Source: Chloroflexota bacterium (GTDB lineage: Bacteria > Chloroflexota > Anaerolineae > B4-G1 > SLSP01). From it: DNA of 9,914 nucleotides. A model generated the notes under the pieces. That model saw only the letters and a program-made list of their open reading frames with translations, made no database searches and was not told where the DNA came from. Where the stretch lies: NCBI GenBank assembly GCA_022707665.1, contig JAKJAE010000002.1:1-9914 (forward strand), given 5' to 3'. The translations under genes and the position numbers were made by a program. Below, piece by piece: positions 1-5,831 of the stretch. Each line of letters opens with the position of its first letter. Positions within the stretch are counted from its first letter, which is position 1.

Positions 1-508
1 AGGAGGCCAGCAGCATCTCGCCGGCGATCTTGCTGTACGAGTAGGAATCCTCCACCTGGGAGGGGTGCTCCTCGTCCACCGGCAGGTAGCGGAAGGGGAA
101 GGGCCGGTCGCTGATACGATAGCCGTGGCCCAGCGCGCAGTTGCTGCCGGTCATCACGAAGGTGCCGACATCGTTGCGTAGTGCCGCCTGTAGCAGGTAA
201 TAGAGGCCCATGATGTTGGTGCGCATCGTCTGGTCGAAGGGGATCCCTCGCTCGACGAACTGCGCGCGAAGCGCCGGATGGTCCGACGGCGATGGCTCTG
301 CACCCAGGTGCTGGATCACGTCCACGCCCTGGGCTGCGGCCAGACAATCCTCAAAGGAGTTGAGATCGCCCTGCAGCCAGGGCCATTGCCGGAGAGCCTC
401 TGCGGGTTCGTGCCTTGAGAACAGCCGCAGCTCGTGGCCCGCCCCGGCCAACTCGCGGACGACGTAGGGGCCCAGCCTGCCGCTGGCGCCCGTGACGAGA
501 ATGCGCAT
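1..508 (-). CDS. NAD(P)-dependent epimerase/dehydratase (extended SDR), 3' part cut off by window edge
   Basis: The reading frame opens with an ATG at 508 and stays open to the window edge, giving the first 169 residues; the C-terminal half lies outside. The N-terminus MRILVTGASGRLG is the dinucleotide-binding Rossmann loop (G7-x-x-G10-x-x-G13). An Asn in a TNIMG motif (residues 97-101), a Ser in MTGSN (S122) and Y156-x-x-x-K160 (YSYSK) are the catalytic elements of extended short-chain dehydrogenases. The family acts on nucleotide sugars or related substrates in the cytoplasm using NAD(P). Substrate specificity sits mostly in the missing C-terminal half, so it cannot be named. The start is supported by AAAGGAG about 7 bases upstream. 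It lies 108 bases downstream of the acyltransferase on the same strand and may be co-transcribed with it. Family call is firm; substrate unknown. Confidence 0.92.
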   Translation of the reverse strand, partial: MRILVTGASGRLGPYVVRELAGAGHELRLFSRHEPAEALRQWPWLQGDLNSFEDCLAAAQGVDVIQHLGAEPSPSDHPALRAQFVERGIPFDQTMRTNIMGLYYLLQAALRNDVGTFVMTGSNCALGHGYRISDRPFPFRYLPVDEEHPSQVEDSYSYSKIAGEMLLAS

Positions 509-616
509 CTTCGATCTCCTTTCGAGGTAATGAGCAGTCAGCCAACAGCGATCAAGGATACGGCCAGGGACCGGGGCTTCGGCGACGCTCGCCGGTCAAC
601 TCGCTCCCCGCTGTCC

Positions 617-1771
617 TTACTGTATCCGCTTCCGGTACGTTCGCCAGCGTTTGTAGATGGTTGCGCCCATATGTTCCGCGATCAGGGGCGTCTGCGGGTT
701 GTCCTCGGACGTGATCGACAGGTCAATCCACTGGTAGCCCTTGGCGCGTGCGCGCTGGGCCATCGTGTCGAAGAGCAGCGCTGCGACGCCCGTGCCCCAG
801 TACTCGGGCTTCACCAGGACGCTCTTGATAGCCAGGCACGCCGGCTTATGCCCAAGCCGTGGGCGAATACCAAGATGCCACGCCGCTGCCGCGTAGTTCC
901 TCGGGTAACGCAGGCCGTTGACGTGGATCAGGGCCTCGTTGAGATTGGGCACACCCGGCAGGAACCCAATGGTCTCCCCATTGGCATCTGCGAAGAGGAT
1001 CAGGTCCATATCAGCGATCTCGCGGAATGGGGCAACGAGCGCCTCAACGGCGCTCCGGTGCCAGCCGACGAAGTCCTCCAGATGGGCCAACGCCGCATTG
1101 AGCAGCCCGTGCAAGCGGTCGACCTCGTCGTCCCAGTGATCCAGGTCGGGTCTGCGGATGACGAAGTCCCGACGCCGCCGCACGGCCTCGGCGAGACGTG
1201 CAAGGTGCTGCAGGGCGGGCGTCCCCTCGTGGATGTCGACGGCAAGCGCAATGTTGTCGGGCCGGCCCTTGGTGAAACCCAGGCGCTCCATCATCGGCAC
1301 GTAGTAGGGTGGGGTATGGCCACAGAGGAGTGTTGGAGGGCGGTCGCGCCCCTCGAGTAGCACACCGTAGGCATCCTCGTAGTCAAGGTTGAACGGTCCA
1401 AAGAGCACGTCCAGGCCGTGGTCACGCGCCCAGGTGCTGGCTGCGTCGATCAGGGCCTGTGCCACTGCGGGATCATCCACATAATCAAAGAAGCCGAAGA
1501 CGCACTCGTGCCGACCGTTCTGCGCATTGGTGAAGCGATCCTCTGCAGCACAAATCGTGCCGACCGGTTCGCCGTCGCGCCACGCAACGAAGAGGTCGGC
1601 GATGCCACGCTTGAAGAAGGCGCCCCGGTCGGGATCGATCGTCTTCGCCCGCTCGGGGAGTAATGGTGGTACCCAGAGCGGATCGTCCCGGAAGATGCGC
1701 CAGGGGAAGGTGAGGAACGTGTGCCGGTCGCGGGCGGTCCGGACCGGGTGGACATCGATCGCTATGGGCAC
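617..1771 (-). CDS. GNAT-superfamily N-acyltransferase, about 384 aa
   Basis: The protein opens with a segment of the form IDVHPVRTARDRHTFLTFPW, followed by RDDPLWVPPLL (residues 28-38). I recognise this as the start of a large bacterial family of roughly 380-residue GNAT-like proteins annotated only as N-acetyltransferases. The C-terminal part carries an acetyl-CoA-binding motif, VKPEYWGTGVAALL (residues 320-333), with the G-x-G-V/A pyrophosphate loop, and ends in YKRWRTYRKRIQ. It probably transfers an acyl group from acyl-CoA; the acceptor is unknown. The frame stays open to an ATG at 1978, but the extra 69 residues are low-complexity and Pro/Arg-rich, and that ATG sits inside a plausible -35 box. 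I therefore prefer the GTG at 1771, where family-like sequence begins, although its own Shine-Dalgarno is poor. Transcribed divergently from the heptose-type operon and upstream of the epimerase. Confidence 0.85.
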   Translation of the reverse strand: MPIAIDVHPVRTARDRHTFLTFPWRIFRDDPLWVPPLLPERAKTIDPDRGAFFKRGIADLFVAWRDGEPVGTICAAEDRFTNAQNGRHECVFGFFDYVDDPAVAQALIDAASTWARDHGLDVLFGPFNLDYEDAYGVLLEGRDRPPTLLCGHTPPYYVPMMERLGFTKGRPDNIALAVDIHEGTPALQHLARLAEAVRRRRDFVIRRPDLDHWDDEVDRLHGLLNAALAHLEDFVGWHRSAVEALVAPFREIADMDLILFADANGETIGFLPGVPNLNEALIHVNGLRYPRNYAAAAWHLGIRPRLGHKPACLAIKSVLVKPEYWGTGVAALLFDTMAQRARAKGYQWIDLSITSEDNPQTPLIAEHMGATIYKRWRTYRKRIQ

Positions 1772-1944
1772 ACCGCCTGACTGGGTTGCGGAGCGCGGTA
1801 TCTGGCAGAGGTGGCACGGTTGAGGGCCCGTGTGGCAACACCAGGCCAGACGTCGCTGGTCCGGAGTGGGCGATGGATGGGTTGGGGCTGCGGCATCGGT
1901 GTTGTGTGCATCGGGCCTCCCCGGTTGTGGTCTTCGCGTCGGTG

Positions 1945-2051
1945 GTGCACCCAGTATACGTCCAGCTTCAAGTCGCACAAGATTCTGTGGCTGCCAGCGA
2001 AGCCTGGCGCCCTCGACGCCTCAGGTCGATGAGGCAACGTGCTGGGTGCAC
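1945..2051. repeat. Separated 10-bp inverted repeat, possible operator pair
   Basis: CTGGGTGCAC reads on the minus strand at 1954-1945 and on the plus strand at 2042-2051, an exact inverted copy with 87 bases between. One arm overlaps the predicted minus-strand start site. The other lies about 50 bases upstream of the plus-strand -10. The placement suits a shared regulator of both transcription units, but a 10-base match in about 400 bases could be chance. Confidence 0.3.
1953..1980 (-). promoter_or_regulatory. Candidate sigma-70-type promoter for the acyltransferase
   Basis: On the minus strand TTGTGC (1975-1980) is followed after 16 bases by TATACT (1953-1958), which match the -35 and -10 consensus at four and five of six positions. 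Transcription would start near 1946, inside the palindrome GGTGCACC, giving a leader of about 175 bases before the GTG at 1771. If real, this rules out the upstream ATG at 1978 as translation start. Confidence 0.5.
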
Positions 2052-2100
2052 TCGCACCGAATGGTCGAGGCGGCAGCATAGGCAGCGACCGTTTTCGATG

Positions 2101-2106
2101 TAGAAT
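2101..2106 (+). promoter_or_regulatory. Candidate -10 element for the heptose-type operon
   Basis: TAGAAT (five of six to consensus) follows TG in GATGTAGAAT, about 60 bases ahead of the ATG at 2166. I see no good -35 box at 16-18 bases upstream, so this is either a weak, activator-dependent promoter or a chance match. A GGAGA ribosome binding site lies at 2152-2156. Confidence 0.25.
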
Positions 2107-2165
2107 GCCTGAGGCGGCAGGACGAGAGCGCCCGTCGCGCCATTCCCACACGGAGACAGACAGCC

Positions 2166-3797
2166 ATGCAGACCCTGGACCTCACGAACATCACGACCTA
2201 TCCCATCGCCCAGCGGCGCAACCTCGTGCACCTCGGTGATTTGATCTCACCCGAAGCGCCGCCGCCTGATTTTGACTCCGAGGAGTTGCCTCGCGTCGCC
2301 GATGCGGTTGTTGCGGCGCGTCGCGCAGAACGTCCCGTCGTCTGGATGATGGGGGCGCATGTGGTCAAGAGCGGGCTGTCGCGCTTCGTCATCGACCTGA
2401 TGGCGCGCGGGATCATCACGCATGTGGCGGGCAACGGCGCCGTGTCAATCCACGATGTCGAGCTCGCGCTGATCGGTGCGACCAGCGAGGATGTCGCCAC
2501 GAGCCTGGAGGATGGCACCTTCGGGATGGCTGACGAGACTGGGCGCTACATGCACCAGGCTCTGCGCGAGGGTGTTCGTGACGGTCTGGGCTATGGGGCG
2601 TCGATCGGGCGCTTCATGGATGGCCATCCCGAGTTCTTCCCGTACCGCGAGGTCTCGATCCTCTGGAACGCGTACCGGTTGGGGATTCCCGCTACAATCC
2701 ACGTGACCATCGGGACCGATATCATCCACCAACACCCGGCTGCTGACTTCACGGTGCTCGGTACGGCAAGTGGGCGTGATTTCCTCTCCTTCTGTACATC
2801 GCTGAGCGACCTTGAGGGCGGTGTATTCCTGAACTTCGGCTCCGCTGTCACCGGTCCTGAGGTCTTTCTCAAGGCGCTGACGATTGTGCGGAATCTCGGG
2901 TACACGGTAGCACGCATCACCACGGCGAACTTCGACCTCATCTCGTTGGGATCTGACTATCACAGCAAGATCGGCTACGCGGATCCGCTCTACTACTACC
3001 GCCCGCGTAAGAACATCGTCAACCGTCCTGCCTCGCTCGGTGGGGTGGGGTACCACATCACGGGCGATCACGTCGTCACGATCCCCAATCTCCACCATCG
3101 CGTGGTGGAGGCGCTGGGTAGCGTTCCTGTGGCGGTTCGGCAGGCGACGGCTGCGCTGGTCAGTGGAGCCGCGCAGCGCGTGCTGGACGACCTGTTGGAC
3201 AGGCATCCGGAGCTCGAGACCCTCCGCACCGATCTCGTCCGTGCCTATGCCGAGTTCGCCCGCTGCTTTCGCAGTGGAGGCACACTCTATCTCTGCGGCA
3301 ACGGCGGGAGTATGGCCGATGCGCTGCACATCTCGGGCGAGCTGCTCAAGTCCTATGCGCATCCTCGGGCGCTGCCAGAACCGCTAGCCCGCGGCCTGGC
3401 GGAGCAGCCCGATGGCAAGCTCTTGCTACGCAGCCTCGAGGGGGGGCTGAGGGCCGTTGTGCTCGGCGCGAACGTCGCGCTTGCCAGTGCCGTGGCCAAC
3501 GATCGGCCCGACCGCGATGTCGGGTTGGCCCAGGAGCTTGCGACACTGGCCCGACCTGGCGATGTGCTGCTTGCGATCAGCACGAGCGGCAACGCGCGCA
3601 ACGTTGCTTACGCCGTGCAGGTGGCACGGGCGACCGGCGTCACAACGGTAGGCTTGACGGGCGCCGGTGGCGGTCGTCTCGCGGGCCTCGCCGACATCGT
3701 TGTGCGCGTGCCGGCCGAGCGCACCGACCGCATCCAGGAGCTACACGTACTCTGCTACCATGCGCTCTGCGAGATGCTCGAAGTGGCGCTGTTCTGA
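2166..3797 (+). CDS. Two-domain protein: deoxyhypusine-synthase-like domain fused to GmhA-type phosphoheptose isomerase (SIS)
   Basis: The C-terminal part (about 340-543) is a sugar-isomerase SIS domain of the GmhA type. It shows CGNGGSMADALH (377-388) with E392, the phosphate loop STSGN (472-476), LTGAGGG, and QELH with Q524, E525 and H527. E392 and H527 line up with the acid/base pair of GmhA, which converts sedoheptulose 7-phosphate to D-glycero-D-manno-heptose 7-phosphate. The N-terminal part (1 to about 325) resembles the deoxyhypusine synthase fold family: KSGLS (68-72), GNGAVSIHDVELALIGATSEDV (89-110), FGMADETG (119-126), IGTDIIHQHP (182-191) and NFGSAVTGPEVFLKA (223-237). I do not see the GGG-VKHH active-site lysine region of true deoxyhypusine synthase; the nearest segment is LGGVGYHITGDH (291-302). 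At 543 aa it is far longer than stand-alone GmhA (about 190-200). First gene of the operon. Isomerase call is strong, N-terminal call moderate, the domain's role unknown. Confidence 0.88.
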   Translation: MQTLDLTNITTYPIAQRRNLVHLGDLISPEAPPPDFDSEELPRVADAVVAARRAERPVVWMMGAHVVKSGLSRFVIDLMARGIITHVAGNGAVSIHDVELALIGATSEDVATSLEDGTFGMADETGRYMHQALREGVRDGLGYGASIGRFMDGHPEFFPYREVSILWNAYRLGIPATIHVTIGTDIIHQHPAADFTVLGTASGRDFLSFCTSLSDLEGGVFLNFGSAVTGPEVFLKALTIVRNLGYTVARITTANFDLISLGSDYHSKIGYADPLYYYRPRKNIVNRPASLGGVGYHITGDHVVTIPNLHHRVVEALGSVPVAVRQATAALVSGAAQRVLDDLLDRHPELETLRTDLVRAYAEFARCFRSGGTLYLCGNGGSMADALHISGELLKSYAHPRALPEPLARGLAEQPDGKLLLRSLEGGLRAVVLGANVALASAVANDRPDRDVGLAQELATLARPGDVLLAISTSGNARNVAYAVQVARATGVTTVGLTGAGGGRLAGLADIVVRVPAERTDRIQELHVLCYHALCEMLEVALF

Positions 3798-3812
3798 ACG
3801 TTGGACGGGCAC

Positions 3813-3854
3813 GCGATCAGAATCGGGCGATCAGAATCGGGCGATCAGAATCGA
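3813..3854 (+). repeat. Three tandem copies of a 14-bp unit, GCGATCAGAATCGG
   Basis: Copies lie at 3813-3826, 3827-3840 and 3841-3854; the third ends in A instead of G. The unit is not a multiple of three, and the array sits between the isomerase stop and the kinase start, so it is non-coding if the kinase starts at 3900. It may be a slippage product, a protein-binding array or an mRNA spacer element. Confidence 0.9.
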
Positions 3855-3860
3855 CGCAGA

Positions 3861-3882
3861 GGGCGAACACGACGGTTCGCCC
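3861..3882 (+). promoter_or_regulatory. Perfect 8-bp hairpin upstream of the kinase gene
   Basis: GGGCGAAC (3861-3868) and GTTCGCCC (3875-3882) are exact inverted repeats around the 6-base loop ACGACG. No T-run follows, so it is not a typical intrinsic terminator. It ends 8 bases before the kinase ribosome binding site and could stabilise a processed mRNA end or tune expression between the first and second operon genes. Confidence 0.55.
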
Positions 3883-3899
3883 CACGGACTGAGGGACCT

Positions 3900-4949
3900 A
3901 TGTGTCTTACTGAATGCCTTTCGGCTTCGCGACTGACGGAGTTGCTCCAGCGCGCGCAGACGGCCAGGGTGGGCGTCATGGGCGATCTGGCGCTGGACGG
4001 CTACTGGACTGCCGACATGACGCGGTCGTTGCTCTCACGGGAGACGCCGCGTTTCCCGCGGCCCATCGTGAACGAGCGCTATGCTCCCGGTGCCGGCGGC
4101 AACGTCGCCCAGAACCTTAGCGCCCTGGGCGTGGCGGAGGTTCACGCCTTTTCGGTGCTGGGAGAGGACTGGCGTGGCGAGATCCTGCGGCGTGAGTTGG
4201 CGGCCCGCTCGGTCGCGGTGGCGGCCTGTCTCCGGTCGGCGCGACGCAGCACGCCGACCTATATCAAGCCGGTGCTTGTGGGGTACGAGGCACAGCAAGA
4301 GGATTCGCGCCTCGACTTCGAGAACCCTGAACCACTGGACCGGGACCTGGAGGATGCGCTGATCGCCGAGGTGGCGTCGGGAGTCGGTCAGCTCGATGCG
4401 CTCGTAGTAGCCGACCAGTTTGAGGTCAACGGCGTGGTCACCGATCGCGTCCGCGAGGCGCTGATTGCGATGGCCCAGGAACACGCCCGGACTGTTTTCG
4501 TCGTCGACTCCCGCCGGCGCATTGCGGACTTCCGAGGAATGGTGCTCAAACCTAACTGGGTCGAGGCGACCCGCGCGCTTGACCCGCAGGGCAAGCCACG
4601 AAGTGACACTCCATGCCTGGACGAGGTCGGTGTCGTGGCACGTGCCCTTTCCGAGCAGGCCCGGCGACCGGTTTGTGTGACACTTGGGGGTGCAGGGGCG
4701 TTCGTGTGGGACGGCGGGCCTGTCTTCGTACCCGCGGCGCCCGTCCGTCCACCCCTTGATCCTGTCGGTGCCGGTGATGCGTTCGTGGCTGCGCTGGCGA
4801 CGGGCCTGGGCTGTGGTGCCACGCCTCGAGAGGCTGCGGCGTTCGCCAACCTTGCTGCCGCCGTGACGGTGGAGAAGCTGGGCGAGACGGGAACGGCAAC
4901 GCCGGATGAGATCCGGGCCCGCTACGCGCTCGCAGAGGCGATGCGATGA
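3900..4949 (+). CDS. PfkB-family sugar kinase, resembling the kinase domain of HldE (heptose 7-phosphate 1-kinase)
   Basis: A 349-residue ribokinase/PfkB-fold enzyme. Visible elements are VMGDLALDGYW (26-36, substrate-side Asp), GAGGNVAQNLSALG (64-77), a DSRLDFEN segment like the RLDFE of E. coli HldE, and PVGAGDAF, where G290-A-G-D293 forms the anion hole and Asp293 the catalytic base. The tail ..VTVEKLGETGTATPDEI also parallels the end of the HldE kinase domain. Members phosphorylate D-glycero-D-manno-heptose 7-phosphate at C1 with ATP. The cytidylyltransferase-like second domain of HldE is absent, so it is a stand-alone kinase like HldA. The frame is open from an ATG at 3801, but that would translate the tandem repeats; the ATG at 3900 has GAGGG just upstream and starts where family-like sequence begins. 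Family is firm, substrate inferred from the neighbouring isomerase and phosphatase. Confidence 0.88.
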   Translation: MCLTECLSASRLTELLQRAQTARVGVMGDLALDGYWTADMTRSLLSRETPRFPRPIVNERYAPGAGGNVAQNLSALGVAEVHAFSVLGEDWRGEILRRELAARSVAVAACLRSARRSTPTYIKPVLVGYEAQQEDSRLDFENPEPLDRDLEDALIAEVASGVGQLDALVVADQFEVNGVVTDRVREALIAMAQEHARTVFVVDSRRRIADFRGMVLKPNWVEATRALDPQGKPRSDTPCLDEVGVVARALSEQARRPVCVTLGGAGAFVWDGGPVFVPAAPVRPPLDPVGAGDAFVAALATGLGCGATPREAAAFANLAAAVTVEKLGETGTATPDEIRARYALAEAMR

Positions 4950-5818
4950 GCGGCTTCAGGGATGCTGGCTCCCTCCTTGGTGGCCTGGAGTGGGTAGAGG
5001 TTGCCAATCCCGGGGCGCGGTTGGGTGCCGTTCGTCACGCTGTCTTCGACTTCGATGGAACCCTCTCCGTCATCCGTCGTGGGTGGGAACAGGTGATGAT
5101 TCCCCTGATGGTCGAGATGATCTGCGATGGCCGTCCGGCCCCGGCGGGACTCGAAGGCGAGGTCGCCGACTACGTCGACCGCTCGACCGGCATCCTGACC
5201 ATCAAGCAGATGATGTGGCTCGAGTCGGCGGTGCGGCGCTATGGGCTGGCGGCGGCGCCTCTGACGGCGCGAGCGTATAAGAAGATCTACAACGAACGGC
5301 TGCTCGGACCTGTGCGCCGGCGCCTGGCCCAGCTCGATGGCAGCCAGGAAGGCCGCGACGCGCTCGCCGTTGCCGGTGCCCGTAGCTTCGTTCAGGCGCT
5401 CGACGATCGGGGTGTTGTTCTCTACCTGGCCAGTGGCACCGACCATGGCTATGTGGTCGAGGAGGCAGAGGCGCTCGGGATTGCTTCTCACTTCGAGGGG
5501 CGGATCTACGGCGCGATGGACGACACCGAGGCCTACTCCAAGGAGCGCATCATCGCACGCATTCTGGCCGACCATGGTCTCGAAGGCGAGGCGTTGCTTG
5601 TCGTGGGCGATGGCCCTGTCGAGATCCGGCACGCCAGGGAGCACGGTGCCGTCGCCCTGGGTGTCGCAGTGGACGAGGATCGTCGTCAGGGGCTGAACCG
5701 TCGCAAGCGCGAACGGCTGCTGGCGGCGGGGGCCGATCTGATCGTGACCGATTTCCTGCACTACGGTGCGCTGGCTGAGGCACTCTGCAGCGCGGCTGTA
5801 GGGGCACATACCGACTGA
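4946..5818 (+). CDS. HAD-superfamily phosphatase, probable sugar-phosphate phosphatase
   Basis: A 290-residue haloacid-dehalogenase-type hydrolase with all four motifs: FDFDGTLS (nucleophile D35, acid/base D37), LASGT (S163), K199 in YSKER, and VVGDGPVEI (D222). The stretch between motifs I and II (about 45-155) is mostly helical-looking and probably forms a C1-type cap. It starts with ATG overlapping the kinase stop as ATGA, which indicates translational coupling. By position it could remove the 7-phosphate from a heptose 1,7-bisphosphate, the job GmhB does in other bacteria. It is longer than GmhB (about 190 aa) and its cap differs, so it would be a non-orthologous replacement. It may equally act on another phosphosugar. 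Cytoplasmic, no signal peptide seen. Confidence 0.87.
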   Translation: MSGFRDAGSLLGGLEWVEVANPGARLGAVRHAVFDFDGTLSVIRRGWEQVMIPLMVEMICDGRPAPAGLEGEVADYVDRSTGILTIKQMMWLESAVRRYGLAAAPLTARAYKKIYNERLLGPVRRRLAQLDGSQEGRDALAVAGARSFVQALDDRGVVLYLASGTDHGYVVEEAEALGIASHFEGRIYGAMDDTEAYSKERIIARILADHGLEGEALLVVGDGPVEIRHAREHGAVALGVAVDEDRRQGLNRRKRERLLAAGADLIVTDFLHYGALAEALCSAAVGAHTD

Positions 5819-5831
5819 AACGGGAGGAGCG

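Larger units (their letters stand above)
1772..2165. other. Divergent intergenic region between acyltransferase and heptose-type operon
   Basis: This 394-base stretch separates two divergent genes and holds no well-supported gene. It contains a minus-strand promoter (1953-1980), a weak plus-strand -10 (2101-2106), an 8-bp palindrome GGTGCACC (1944-1951) and a small hairpin-like GGTGC-actc-GCACC (2045-2058). The 10-mer CTGGGTGCAC occurs in opposite orientations at 1945-1954 (minus) and 2042-2051 (plus). A short minus-strand frame of 49 codons (ATG at 1911, stop ending at 1762) is preceded by GGGGAGG and overlaps the acyltransferase GTG by 10 bases. It may be a leader peptide or may be chance. 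Confidence 0.6.

Noticed and set aside
569..597. GACCGG...CCGGTC inverted repeat as a terminator after the acyltransferase
   Set aside because: The loop is 17 bases, an alternative inner stem GGCG-CGCC competes, and no T-run follows on the minus strand; not convincing as a terminator.
434..1360. 308-codon plus-strand open frame
   Set aside because: It runs antisense to the acyltransferase, whose translation shows family-like motifs (WVPPLL, YWGTGVA); the plus frame shows no recognisable domain and is a high-GC shadow.
1772..1978. N-terminal extension of the acyltransferase to an ATG at 1978
   Set aside because: The added 69 residues are Pro/Arg-rich with no family-like sequence, and the ATG overlaps the -35 box of the candidate promoter.
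2445..3362. 305-codon minus-strand open frame
   Set aside because: Lies opposite the DHS-like/SIS fusion gene and has no recognisable motif.
3813..3854. Tandem repeats as a CRISPR array
   Set aside because: The 14-base units are directly adjacent with no spacers, so this is a simple tandem repeat.
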